From contig NZ_QXHD01000004.1 of assembly GCF_011009555.1 (NCBI RefSeq), forward strand, positions 6,204,574 through 6,268,573: 64,000 nt of DNA. The letters run 5' to 3'. The notes below the pieces were generated by a model. That model ran no database searches. It saw only the letters and a list, made by a program, of their open reading frames with translations, and was not told the origin of the DNA. Both the position numbers and the translations under genes were made by a program. Within the stretch, counting starts at the first letter, position 1; the number at the start of each line of letters is the position of its first letter. Of this stretch, positions 43,635 through 52,764 are shown one piece after another. The stretch is from Adonisia turfae CCMR0081. Lineage in GTDB: Bacteria > Cyanobacteriota > Cyanobacteriia > Phormidesmidales > Phormidesmidaceae.

Positions 43635-44792
43635 TCAGGGCATCAATGGCATTGCTAAGTTGCGCAATTCTGGGAGTAGAATTTTTCTGAAGTAGTTTAT
43701 CCATTGTTTCTGAAGTGCATTGTAGGAATAATGATTAATATAAAACTGCTGTAAACGATTCTGATTAGTCGTTCCTGTTTCAAGAGAATCAATAATCCTT
43801 TCGAGCCCCAAGAAAAACTTATTGTTATCTGGAGCAACAATAAAAACATCTGGATTATTAGTTCCATAATCAGGAATACCACCAACACCATAAGCTAGAA
43901 ATGGAACACCACATGCCATGGACTCAAGCAGCACTAACGGAGCACCTTCTGCACCAATAGTAGGTAGTAAAGTTAGGTCATAACTACTTAATAAATCAAC
44001 GTAAGCCTGTCCTTCTGGGTAACGTCCATAGCATTTAACTCTATCCTCAATACCATTTTCAGCAATATGATTTCTAATCAGCTCTTCTTCTGGACCAGAA
44101 CCATGGATATGGAGTTCAGATAAGTACTCTTTTAGAGTATGCCACTGCCGTACAAGCCAAAACGCTTGCTTATGTGGTGCTAATCGACTAAATAATGCAG
44201 CTTTTATTTTCCCCTTTGCTACTCTTTTGGATTCTGCCTTAGGTAAGTCTGCTGTAATTTCTAAAGGCTCTGGTAGTGCCGGTAAGGCAGACACTTGCTT
44301 TTTCCAACCAAACTCTTTAGAAAAAGTACGGGATACTATTTCTGACTGACCTATTACTTCATCAAACCAAAGTTTGACGCACCAACGTGAGTCTTTCCAT
44401 CCATTGGGAACACCTGACATAACCTCATGAAAAATCCGAATTGGCTTAGCACGGGCTAATAGTGGAGGAAGGAAAAGATTCCACCCAGTACCTATTGCCA
44501 AATAGATGTCAGGATTAAACTCATCAATTACCCTGACAAGTTCTTGAAGACGACGAAACCTTTGAAAATGTTGATTTGTATGATTGCTCTCATGAATAGT
44601 ACAACAATGTAGTTGTACATTTTTATTCCAAAATGTTTTTAAGGATACTTCATCAACTGGTAGTCCATGAGGACTACCTAATGACACTGCAAGAACTTGA
44701 AACTTCTCTTCACTCAAAGCTTTTGCCAGCCATCTTATATGGCTTTGAATGCCTCCATTACCAGCTAAAGTACCTGCAATCAGAATCCTCAT
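43635..44792 (-). CDS. Family-4 glycosyltransferase
   Basis: A 385-residue GT-B enzyme. MRILIAGTLAGNGGIQSHIRW contains the Gly-rich acceptor loop. IKAALFSRLAPHKQAFWLV opens the donor domain, and TIGAEGAPLVLLESMACG gives Ex7E, followed by PFLAYGVGGIPDYG. The gap to the next gene contains a weak TTAGGAT/ATCCTAA dyad (43531-43563). Specificity unknown. Confidence 0.93.
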   Translation of the reverse strand: MRILIAGTLAGNGGIQSHIRWLAKALSEEKFQVLAVSLGSPHGLPVDEVSLKTFWNKNVQLHCCTIHESNHTNQHFQRFRRLQELVRVIDEFNPDIYLAIGTGWNLFLPPLLARAKPIRIFHEVMSGVPNGWKDSRWCVKLWFDEVIGQSEIVSRTFSKEFGWKKQVSALPALPEPLEITADLPKAESKRVAKGKIKAALFSRLAPHKQAFWLVRQWHTLKEYLSELHIHGSGPEEELIRNHIAENGIEDRVKCYGRYPEGQAYVDLLSSYDLTLLPTIGAEGAPLVLLESMACGVPFLAYGVGGIPDYGTNNPDVFIVAPDNNKFFLGLERIIDSLETGTTNQNRLQQFYINHYSYNALQKQWINYFRKILLPELRNLAMPLMP

Positions 44793-44818
44793 TTTAACTA
44801 TCCTTACCAGAAAAAATA

Positions 44819-45688
44819 TTAATCTAAAATCTCATATCCCATACATACCAGCTCTTTACCAGCATTTTTTTGAAAGTACTGAATCTCATCAGAAGTAAGA
44901 TCTTTTTTCCACTTACCAATACTTGTAGGTTTTATTGGCTGACTAAGACGCTCATGGCCTTTATCACCTCTGAATATTGTTGATTTAGAATATGTCGCTG
45001 GGTCTAATTGTTCTGGATAAAAATCTTCACCAAGGAAACTCATAACCCTCTCCAAAGTTTCAGTTGGATTATGAGTAAGATCTTCATATCTAACATCAAT
45101 TATTTGAGAATGTTTCCCCATGGTCTGTCTTGCACGAATAGAATCTCGCCATAATCGAGTAGCTTTCTTTAAAGGTTTATGATAATAGTCTGCCAACCTC
45201 TTGTTAGATCGATAGCAATCTCGCCCATCACGAATCATATTTACGAACCTTGCATTGGGAAAATGTTTAACAAGGTACTTCAAATACAAAACATGGAAGG
45301 GAGTTTTTTCCAGAAAACGAACTTTATCCTCATCTCTTAATATTTTTGAGGCTAGTTTATCGTAAAACTCTACTATATCTTTTGAATCTTCCAAAGTAAT
45401 CTCTATATCTCTCATCTCTATATTTTTATTTTTTTCTAACCTCGAATAAGATGAAAGATTGAAGTTGTCACGTGGTACAAAGAAAAAAGTTTCACAATCA
45501 ATAGAAGCAAAGGATGGATGAGCGCCAATAATTGTAAACATCAATGTTGTTCCGCTTCTTGGTGCACCTACAACAAAAACATGTGAGCTATTAGAGATAC
45601 TTGCACCATATCTCCATTTTATATTCTTAGCTATTTTAACTGGGTTAACTAAGCTAGAGAAACGTCTAGGAAAATCTAATAATTCCAT
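44819..45688 (-). CDS. Sulfotransferase (PAPS-dependent), second
   Basis: A 289-residue protein. The loop VVGAPRSGTTLMFTIIGAHP (39-58) and VNMIRDGRDCYRSNKRLADY are the PAPS 5'- and 3'-phosphate sites; IIDVRYEDLTHNPTETLERV and ERLSQPIKPTSIGKWKKDL are standard sulfotransferase features. It is only distantly like the one at 39859, so the locus probably makes two distinct sulfations. Confidence 0.94.
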   Translation of the reverse strand: MELLDFPRRFSSLVNPVKIAKNIKWRYGASISNSSHVFVVGAPRSGTTLMFTIIGAHPSFASIDCETFFFVPRDNFNLSSYSRLEKNKNIEMRDIEITLEDSKDIVEFYDKLASKILRDEDKVRFLEKTPFHVLYLKYLVKHFPNARFVNMIRDGRDCYRSNKRLADYYHKPLKKATRLWRDSIRARQTMGKHSQIIDVRYEDLTHNPTETLERVMSFLGEDFYPEQLDPATYSKSTIFRGDKGHERLSQPIKPTSIGKWKKDLTSDEIQYFQKNAGKELVCMGYEILD

Positions 45689-45734
45689 TGGATATCACTT
45701 TCGAATAAACAATATTGATGTATTTTAGCCTCAA

Positions 45735-47288
45735 TTAAAATCCAGGTATAAATTTGATTGAGGCCAGAATAGATTTTCTCTGAATCTTACTTAATATAAT
45801 TTTCCATACAAATAAGGCAAGAGAAAAGCTACATACAAAAAATGTGGCAGAAACTATCAAGTACTCGGAAGAACCTTGACTCACCAAAAATCTTTTTACT
45901 ATTAATGAAATAGAAAAAGATGTCATGAAAAGAAACAGCCATCCTAAAATGACCTTTCTAGCATAATACTTAAAATCTATTCTCAATCTTTTAATAGGAT
46001 CATAGACACCGTACCAACTATTGGTTAGCAATTGAGCTATCAAGGTACCAAGAGCTACACCCAATAATCCAAACTTATCAATCAATAGCCAAGTAAAAAT
46101 AATATTTAGAACTCCAGCTATAATATTAACTGTCGCGTAATTCTCATTTTCAGTTGCTCTCGATGCAATGACTAATATTCCTCGTTGGGTTTGTAGTGTT
46201 AGGAGTATGCAAAAAACTGTAAACACGCCATAGCCAATGAATGTATCTTTACCTAGCCAAAGTGTTATAAATTCTTGACCAGATACACTCAAAAAAGCTA
46301 TGCCTGTGGCCATAATTGATAGACCAACTCTCACATTTCTTATGGTGATCTTCTGAACAACCTTGAGATCACCAGCTTGCCATGCCTGGCTTATAAATGT
46401 CGAAGATACTGTACCTAGAGTAACGGCTAATTGCCAAAGGTTGGAAACAAGCTGATAGCTAGCATGATATTGGGGAATATTATCTGTTCCCTTGAGAATG
46501 GCAATAAAATAAGTATCGGTCCGAAGAATTAAAAATGCTCCTAATGTTGTTAGCCAAGCATGAAACGCAGGTTTTAGCATCTGTTGTGCATATTTAGTAT
46601 TCCACTTACCATTTAATTTAAGTAAGCTAGGCTTCCGCCTTCGAATATATAAAAGGAATAAAGTTCTTTGAAAAATAAATGAAAACATTGAGATTATAGA
46701 TAGCTCAAGCAGTCCTCCACCTAAGACAACTGCAACTATATTTGCAACTAATGTTAGTAAGAAAATTACTGTATTTATCAGTTGCTCCCAGCCTACATAT
46801 CCTATTCCTATAAGCCAGCAATTAAGATACGAGATAAAAATCCCTAAAGAATAACCTGCACACATACAGGTCCATGCGATCATAATCTCGACAATAGAAA
46901 CTTTTTCTAAATTTATTTGAGACAACAAGCCATACCCAGATATCCAAGCAATAAAGAATACTGCAATAGCCAGCCACCTTAATATGGTTCGACCTGTAAC
47001 AACTAGATCAGCGATATGTTGCTTACTTTCATTAGTAAGTGAGACACTTGGGTCAGCGCCACTTTTTCCCTTTGCTAGTGCAATATGACGGGTCAGTGTC
47101 GGTACGATTCCAAAACCTAGCAAACCTAGAAATGCATTACTGCCATTAAGCATTATCCAAATGCCTAATTCTTCTCTCTCCATCAAGCGAAATAAGATTG
47201 GCAGTAATACCAAGTTCGCTAAAATTGTTGTAAACCTACCTAGCCAGGAAATAAATACGGCGAATGCAATCCTTGAGGAAGCCGACAT
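45735..47288 (-). CDS. Wzx-like polysaccharide flippase
   Basis: A 517-residue protein of the MATE/MVF-like polysaccharide transporter fold, with about 12-14 hydrophobic segments from WLGRFTTILANLVLLPILFR to the C-terminal YLIVSATFFVCSFSLALFVW. Such flippases move lipid-linked repeat units across the inner membrane. A Wzy-like polymerase and a WecA-like initiator in the same cluster support the call. Confidence 0.85.
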   Translation of the reverse strand: MSASSRIAFAVFISWLGRFTTILANLVLLPILFRLMEREELGIWIMLNGSNAFLGLLGFGIVPTLTRHIALAKGKSGADPSVSLTNESKQHIADLVVTGRTILRWLAIAVFFIAWISGYGLLSQINLEKVSIVEIMIAWTCMCAGYSLGIFISYLNCWLIGIGYVGWEQLINTVIFLLTLVANIVAVVLGGGLLELSIISMFSFIFQRTLFLLYIRRRKPSLLKLNGKWNTKYAQQMLKPAFHAWLTTLGAFLILRTDTYFIAILKGTDNIPQYHASYQLVSNLWQLAVTLGTVSSTFISQAWQAGDLKVVQKITIRNVRVGLSIMATGIAFLSVSGQEFITLWLGKDTFIGYGVFTVFCILLTLQTQRGILVIASRATENENYATVNIIAGVLNIIFTWLLIDKFGLLGVALGTLIAQLLTNSWYGVYDPIKRLRIDFKYYARKVILGWLFLFMTSFSISLIVKRFLVSQGSSEYLIVSATFFVCSFSLALFVWKIILSKIQRKSILASIKFIPGF

Positions 47289-47382
47289 AGTTTTTCTTTT
47301 TTCCTTCTTTTGTAGACTATGAATTCCTCTTTAGTCTCTGTTTAAAACTTAGGCCTAGTTAAAAAATCTTCCTATATATTTT

Positions 47383-48675
47383 TCAAGCTCTACTATTTAA
47401 TATCCTAGAATATAGATATCCAATTACCTGAGGTGTAAAATCTCTTTCCAACTTCTGGCGACATTGAAAACCTATCTTTTGAGTCATTCTTCGATCAACT
47501 GATAGTAACTTAAGAAAATTAGCTAATGATTGATGTTCCCCATTTCTAAAAGTAGAGCCATAGTCGCCCTCCTTCACTAACTTCTCCAAATAAGCTCCTT
47601 CTGGACAAATCACCGCAATCGGCCTCCCCACTGCCAATGCTGGGTATAACTTACTCGGAGCCACCAAACTCTCCATCCCCTCACTGACACTCACCAATGA
47701 CACATCACAGGCCGTCATCGAATACGGAAGATCCTTCTTATCCTGATACGGCAAAAACAAAAAGTTCTCCTCCAAACCCTCCGCCTTTACATCCTCAATC
47801 AACTTCTCACGTTTCGCCCCGCTCCCAATACATACAAACTTAATCGGCTCATTCCGTAACAGTTTTGCCGCCTCAAAAATCGTCGCAATATCATGGCAGC
47901 GACCCATATTCCCCGAATACAGCACCGTAAACGTATCCACTAAACCATGCTTACGGGCAAACCAATTATCCTTCTTTTCCATCGGCTTAATCAAGTCTGG
48001 GTCCGCCCAACTATGGATCACCTCCACCCGGTCCGCAATATCCGGACAATGACCCACCACCCGATCCTTCATCGAAGGACTCAACACAATTAATGCCTTT
48101 GCCCGTCGCCATACTCGCTGATTTACCCAACGCCAAAGCTTAGCCACCGGATGATTGTAATCTACTACACCCAGCTCCACCGCAATGTCCGGATACAGAT
48201 CATACAAAATCACCACATAGGGCGTATTAAACAACAGACTAATCAAATAACCAACCACCGGCAAAAACGGCGGAGCCGTCGTCAGCAAAAGCACCCTATC
48301 CTTTTGCCAACCATGGCGCAACAAATGCAAAAAAGCACGAATTACAAACAACAAACCATTCAGCGCCTTACCCCGCAACCGATTAGACCACAGCTGCGTC
48401 ATGCGCGAACGATGGATATCTAAATTGTGAGTTTTCTCCCTGCGGGGAGCCTCAGCCTCACCATAGGCATAGCCCGGCTGGCCCGTAAACACCTCCACCG
48501 GCATGCCTTGCTTTGCTAACTGTCTGACTAGCTCATCCAGCAGCTGCCCCGTGGCAGCATAGTCAGGGGCAAAAAATTGAGTAACAAGTTTAACAGTTTG
48601 CTGCGTCGACTGAACGCCAGATTGGTCGTCAAAGGAAACTGCTTGAGTAGGTGGGTATAGTTTTCCAGGAACCAT
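47383..48675 (-). CDS. WbuB-like family-4 glycosyltransferase, mosaic composition
   Basis: A 430-residue GT-B enzyme. VKLVTQFFAPDYAATGQLLD and PVEVFTGQPGYAYGE are WbuB-like N-terminal features; VVILYDLYPDIAVELGVVDY and FTVLYSGNMGRCHDIATIF follow, with LVAPSKLYPALAVGRPIAVI at the donor end. The part coding the last 60 or so residues (47383-47570) is AT-rich, like the genes to its left, while the rest is about half G+C, so a recombination junction inside the gene is likely. The frame is intact. Confidence 0.93.
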   Translation of the reverse strand: MVPGKLYPPTQAVSFDDQSGVQSTQQTVKLVTQFFAPDYAATGQLLDELVRQLAKQGMPVEVFTGQPGYAYGEAEAPRREKTHNLDIHRSRMTQLWSNRLRGKALNGLLFVIRAFLHLLRHGWQKDRVLLLTTAPPFLPVVGYLISLLFNTPYVVILYDLYPDIAVELGVVDYNHPVAKLWRWVNQRVWRRAKALIVLSPSMKDRVVGHCPDIADRVEVIHSWADPDLIKPMEKKDNWFARKHGLVDTFTVLYSGNMGRCHDIATIFEAAKLLRNEPIKFVCIGSGAKREKLIEDVKAEGLEENFLFLPYQDKKDLPYSMTACDVSLVSVSEGMESLVAPSKLYPALAVGRPIAVICPEGAYLEKLVKEGDYGSTFRNGEHQSLANFLKLLSVDRRMTQKIGFQCRQKLERDFTPQVIGYLYSRILNSRA

Positions 48676-48786
48676 AAAGCGTGAGCACTAGTAAACGATA
48701 GAGCAGTGAAACAAAACTGTTGCCAAAAATTAGTAAGTAGGTAATCTCAGATCTTGCACTAAGGTCGGTTGTGAAGCTCAAATCCA

Positions 48787-48807
48787 CGTTGGGTTCAAAA
48801 CCCAACG
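48787..48807. repeat. 9-bp hairpin repeat CGTTGGGTT..AACCCAACG
   Basis: CGTTGGGTT and AACCCAACG pair perfectly around a CAA loop. It belongs to the GTTGGGTT/AACCCAAC interspersed type also present inside the kinase-NACHT gene (24920-24945). Confidence 0.75.
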
Positions 48808-49007
48808 CTAATTGAGGGCTGTCCACTCAAGGGACAAGATTGGCTGGGCAGCTCTAAATATCGAGCTTTTAAGGATTCTTTAACCGCTTGAGCGGTTTTG
48901 AGCCAGTTAGCCTTGCGACTTTGAGTCCAAGGTGGGTTAATGCTTCCTTGCCAGGTGCAAGATCTCAGTAATCGTAAAGATCTATAGCGTCTGAAGACCA
49001 TCTTTTT

Positions 49008-49100
49008 CCAATACTAGGAGAGACTGAATCCAAGCCCCCAAGGTTGGGGGTTTGGGGGCCTGAACAATCTGAAACCACTTGGGCAGCTGCTTGAACATAA
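49008..49100 (+). repeat. Dispersed repeat family B relative
   Basis: CTAGGAGAGACTGAATCC, the CCCCCAAGGTTGGGGG palindrome and CTGAACAATCTG plus CCACTTGG. The last part recurs at 51289-51313, and the first part in a weaker form at 50468-50516. Boundaries are approximate. Confidence 0.6.
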
Positions 49101-49148
49101 AAGAACCTTTTAATAGGCGAATTCACCCTACCCAGGCTTCGACATGAG

Positions 49149-49168
49149 GCTTCGACGTGACCTCAGCC
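49149..49168 (+). repeat. TTCGACGTGA..CTCAGCC repeat
   Basis: GCTTCGACGTGACCTCAGCC. The reverse complement with one difference lies at 52059-52078. It is a short REP-like unit found on both edges of the gap between the WecA-like and Wza-like genes. Confidence 0.6.
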
Positions 49169-49197
49169 AAGAAGCCCTGTGAATAACAGTTGCATTT

Positions 49198-50259
49198 CTA
49201 GGAAACCTGCGCCACTCGCCAGGCTCGCCAGGAAGCAATGCCAAGGATGGGTGTAGAAATCACCATTGCCAAAATGCCATTGGGAATCGGAGCCAGAGTA
49301 AAGGCCCAGCTACCAATCCAAAGGCTGAGGGCATAGATAAATAACACAGCACCACGATGGGAAAAACCAATCTTCAATAACCGATGGTGTAAATGGCTTT
49401 TATCAGCAATGAAAGGAGACTTACGCCGCAACAACCGTGAAATGATCACCAGTGTCATATCAAAAATTGGCACCGCTAATACAATCAATGGAATTGTAAC
49501 GGCAGTTGCCCCCTTTACCAGACCGGTCACGCTAATCACCGCCAACATAAACCCAATAAAATAAGATCCCCCATCACCCATAAAAATACAGGCCGGGTTA
49601 AAGTTATAGACCAAAAAACCACACAGGCTACCCACCAAACACATGGCCAGCAACGCCACCGACGGTTCGCCAATAAATAAACAAATCCCCACGGTGATCA
49701 GGGCAGCAATGGCGCTCACCCCCGAAGCTAAGCCATCTAAACCATCAATCCAGTTAATGGCATTCACCATCCCTGCAATCCATAACAACGTGATTGGCAA
49801 GCTTAACAATCCTAGATGTACCAGACCTATGCCTGGCACATTAAAAAAGTCAATGCGAATGCCGTTTTGCCACACTAGGGCTGCGATCGCTAACTGACAG
49901 ACTAAACGAAACTTAGGCGAAAGTCCTTTTAAGTCATCGCAAAAGCCCAATAGAAAATAACCACTACCCCCCAGCAAAATCATTGCTATTTCTCGTTGGG
50001 CCATTGGCAATAAATAGCTAAAGCCACCTAATCGCCAGAGACAGATGGCGGCTGTCAGCGTACCCAGAAAAATACCAATCCCTCCCAAACGTACCATTGG
50101 AACTTGATGAACCTTGCGATCGTCGGGCAAATCCACATGGCTGCAACGAATTGCTAATGTCCTAACAATGGGGACACTAACAACAACAACAACAAATGCA
50201 CTGATAAAAGCAAAAAAATAAAAACCGTAGCCAAAAAACAACGCTGACAAATCAAGCAT
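49198..50259 (-). CDS. WecA/MraY-type polyprenyl-phosphate sugar-1-phosphate transferase
   Basis: A 353-residue membrane enzyme that starts a repeat unit by moving a sugar-1-phosphate from a UDP-sugar to undecaprenyl phosphate. About ten or eleven helices. Diagnostic motifs: GFCDDLKGLSPKFRL (Asp pair), NAINWIDGLDGLASG, and FMGDGGSYFIGFML. It is the first gene of the minus-strand polysaccharide run. The ATG at 50259 is used; a GTG precedes it. The sugar is not determined: GlcNAc is usual for the family. Confidence 0.94.
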   Translation of the reverse strand: MLDLSALFFGYGFYFFAFISAFVVVVVSVPIVRTLAIRCSHVDLPDDRKVHQVPMVRLGGIGIFLGTLTAAICLWRLGGFSYLLPMAQREIAMILLGGSGYFLLGFCDDLKGLSPKFRLVCQLAIAALVWQNGIRIDFFNVPGIGLVHLGLLSLPITLLWIAGMVNAINWIDGLDGLASGVSAIAALITVGICLFIGEPSVALLAMCLVGSLCGFLVYNFNPACIFMGDGGSYFIGFMLAVISVTGLVKGATAVTIPLIVLAVPIFDMTLVIISRLLRRKSPFIADKSHLHHRLLKIGFSHRGAVLFIYALSLWIGSWAFTLAPIPNGILAMVISTPILGIASWRAWRVAQVS

Positions 50260-50956
50260 CACATTAATGCCAACATAGATCTAACAAGTAATAGATGTTG
50301 GTATTCGCAAACAGCACGCTCTTCAGGTCTTAAATCAATAACCGTCAAGCAATTTCGATGCAACTTCTCTTAGTCAAGGCGTTTTCTTGAAAAGACTATA
50401 CCGGTTAAAAGCCCCCAGTCAGACAGAATCGTGATATTCCCCCTAGGCATGCTAGATTTTTCTAAATGCTAGGAGAAATAAACCTCAAAGCTTCCCAATG
50501 GTGGAGGGTTCAGGGGCATAAATAATAGGTAGCTTCTTTATCAGAAATATCCTCAGTAAGTTGCAGATAACATTCTTGGTAGAGCCCGCTTTTTGCTGAA
50601 ATACAGCAGATGCATTGACGTAGGAAGCGGCAAATAAATAAAGTTCCCATACTACAATTTGTCACAGGCACTTTTGTCAAGCATATCCCTGATGTGGACA
50701 CGTTATCCATAAAAAACAATTATCGATAACATGTGGTTTCTAAAGACTGTTCGTAAGAAAGAGCGCATCGTCAGCTAGAAAACCTATGAAAAAAATACTG
50801 CTACCATCCAACAGCCTCGGGAGTAAGAGGCCATTAGACATAGAAAATAAACAGACAGTTCAAAGAAACAATACTTTACACCAACCGACAAGATCGTATT
50901 TTTCCATCACCTACCTAAACACACAATTGAAAAAATATAGCATTGTCTCAAGGTAA

Positions 50957-51047
50957 GCGATTACTGATTTAGAGGATGAACCGGTCTAGAGGCATTGATA
51001 CTTGACGATATCTCACAACTAAAGTCATTCCAAGGATCAGCAATGGC
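50957..51047. mobile_element. Miniature inverted-repeat element (MITE), copy 2
   Basis: A 91-bp copy, 77 of 91 bases identical to copy 1 without gaps. Left end GCGATTACTGAT; right end inverted GCCATTGCTGAT. Flanking direct repeats are CAAGGTAA (50949-50956) and CAAGTTAA (51048-51055), with one mismatch, consistent with an older insertion. Confidence 0.75.
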
Positions 51048-51228
51048 CAAGTTAAATAGCCTTGATGACGTACTGAGCAGATCTACTTGATATTTCCCAA
51101 TTAAGTTACTGGTAACATTGTCATATTCCGGATGAAATAACCACCTATTTTTGATGGAAATCCTTTCCTAATAAAGGATACAGCCACTCAGTATAATCAC
51201 GGACAGGGGTAGTTAATCAAACGCAGCA

Positions 51229-51313
51229 TGGGGGAACCCCCAGTATCCTAATTAGGCGAATGTAAATAGTTCCACAAAAGAGGGTCTGAACAATCTGAAC
51301 CCACTTGGTCTGC
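51229..51313 (-). repeat. Dispersed repeat family B, inverted long copy
   Basis: The reverse complement reads AAGTGGGTTCAGATTGTTCA, then TGGAACTATTTACATT and CCTAATTAGGATACTGGGGG, matching 28952-29031 along its length with scattered differences. Confidence 0.72.
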
Positions 51314-51770
51314 TGCTCACCCACAGAAATATCCTGAGAAGGAAACTGTCCTACAAGATCATCTCATGCTGTTTTTTTGTTATAAAAATAGGGCAAACTC
51401 TAAAATGCCAGGTTCCTACTATCAGTGCTTCAGAGCTAAATATTTATATATAATCAGCAAACTCAAGCATTGAGTAAATTTTCACAGAACGATAGACTAA
51501 ATCAAAGCTATTATGCGGAGATAGCCTCCATAATCTCGAATAATAATACTATCAGGTTATATTTTTGTCAATCGACCATTATCGACTGGCCGATAGTCTC
51601 AATTCTCTCTCAGCCATTGAATTTTCCTTTGGCAAACGATTGAATATTAATAAGATTCCAATCGTGAAATTGTGTAGCCCCCTCCCTTACCAAGGTCTAC
51701 GGTGTATACATAAGTCAGAGAGAATGGCTAAAACCCTTAAAAATCCTAGGTTTCAATATGGCCTGCCAGG

Positions 51771-51793
51771 GGTTCCCCTGACGAAGGGGAACC
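51771..51793. repeat. Hairpin GGTTCCCC..GGGGAACC
   Basis: A perfect 8-bp stem with loop TGACGAA, within a stretch of C- and G-rich cyanobacterial intergenic repeats (51680-52110). There is no T-run, so it is a repeat hairpin rather than a terminator. Confidence 0.6.
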
Positions 51794-52058
51794 GTCAGGG
51801 AGGGGTCTGGATAACTAGCGCTAACACCTGTAGACCACTCCGTTGGTTCCCCCTTCGTCAGGCTACAGTGTCCACACAAGTACTGGAAACTAGCGTTCGC
51901 GGTTGCCTCACCCCCTCTAACTCCCCCTTAGTAAGGGCAGGGTTGTTTCGTGTTCACCAGAGAAAATCTGTAAGGCTTATTACTTCATTCATACTGAATC
52001 GAGAGATGATCGGAGGGAGCCAAAACCGGTTGCTTGGGGTCCCTCCGAGTTCACGTTC

Positions 52059-52078
52059 GGCTGAGCTCACGTCGAAGC
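52059..52078 (-). repeat. TTCGACGTGA..CTCAGCC repeat, second copy
   Basis: On the minus strand it reads GCTTCGACGTGAGCTCAGCC, 19 of 20 bases identical to 49149-49168. Confidence 0.6.
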
Positions 52079-52631
52079 CCAAACCCCCATGGTTAGGGCC
52101 GGGAGGCCGCCCTAAGACCCAGCCTACTAGGTTGTCCTCAATGGCATTAAAGTAGGGGTTACGGCGGGGTCAATTAATCAGGTTATCGCATTGTTCTTTG
52201 GCCCACCTCCAAGTAGGGCATGTCTTTCCTCAAATGAGCTTTCAATACCTTCAGATTTTCTGTCTAGACAATGAAACAGACCTACTCCTGGGAGGGGACA
52301 AGGTATTCCCCTCAGCCTAAAGAGCAGGCTTCGCCAACTTAAGGGAACAGACCTCCAACATGTCTCAAAACAGTACATTCTTTTCATGCAAAAGTCTTAG
52401 TCCTACAGTCCAAATTCTTGATGAGGACTCGTAAAAAACTATACTCATCTCTCCGTCTTTCTACTATTTGCTAACTATATAAAATAGATATGTAGCAACG
52501 CCATAAAGTTTAGGATTTTCCGGATATTACGGGCCATCGACAGCATTTCTCTAGAGGGTGATAACGGCTTCTCTGACTATTGTCTGCGGTGTTCAGGTCT
52601 ACCTACATTATTGTTAAACGTTTCAGTATTT

Positions 52632-52721
52632 GCCATTGCTGATTTAAAGGATAAACCAAACTGTTAAAAGCGGCATATCTCAGCATTTTTCGATAACGCC
52701 ATCGTTTGGTTCAGCAACGCC
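52632..52721. mobile_element. Miniature inverted-repeat element (MITE), diverged copy 3
   Basis: About 90 bp. Left end GCCATTGCTGATTTAAAGGA matches copy 2; right end inverted is GGCGTTGCTGAACC. The centre keeps only GGCATATCTCA. Flanking direct repeats CAGTATT (52624-52630 and 52722-52728) fit target duplication. It lies 43 bases before the Wza-like start codon and may carry part of its promoter. Confidence 0.65.
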
Positions 52722-52764
52722 CAGTATTATCTTGCATCGTTTTTAGCCTTCTATATGTCCTGCA

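Larger units (their letters stand above)
48676..49197. other. 522-bp intergenic region with repeats
   Basis: Between two minus-strand polysaccharide genes. It contains a 9-bp hairpin (48787-48807), a family-B relative (about 49008-49100), a C-run/G-run palindrome (49035-49050) and one copy of a TTCGACGTGA..CTCAGCC repeat (49149-49168). No credible gene. Confidence 0.6.
50260..52764. other. 2.5-kb gene-free, repeat-rich region
   Basis: It separates the divergent WecA-like and Wza-like genes. It holds two miniature elements (50957-51047, 52632-52721), a family-B relative (50468-50516), a family-B repeat (51229-51313), a GGGGG-AA-CCCCC dyad (51230-51241), a GGTTCCCC/GGGGAACC hairpin (51771-51793) and a TTCGACGTGA repeat (52059-52078). 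Long open frames here (51565-52155; 52178-52387 minus) translate into repeat-derived sequence with no family features. Promoters for both flanking operons must lie at its ends. Confidence 0.7.

Noticed and set aside
50510..50719. 69-codon minus-strand frame rich in Cys
   Set aside because: No ribosome site, no family resemblance, and it overlaps repeat-like sequence.
51565..52155. 196-codon open frame in the repeat island
   Set aside because: Its translation follows C/G-rich intergenic repeats and hairpins, with no domain, signal or family feature.
52178..52387. 69-codon minus-strand frame, considered as a transposase or intron remnant
   Set aside because: No catalytic motif and no domain V-like RNA could be recognised; left as unannotated repeat-rich sequence.
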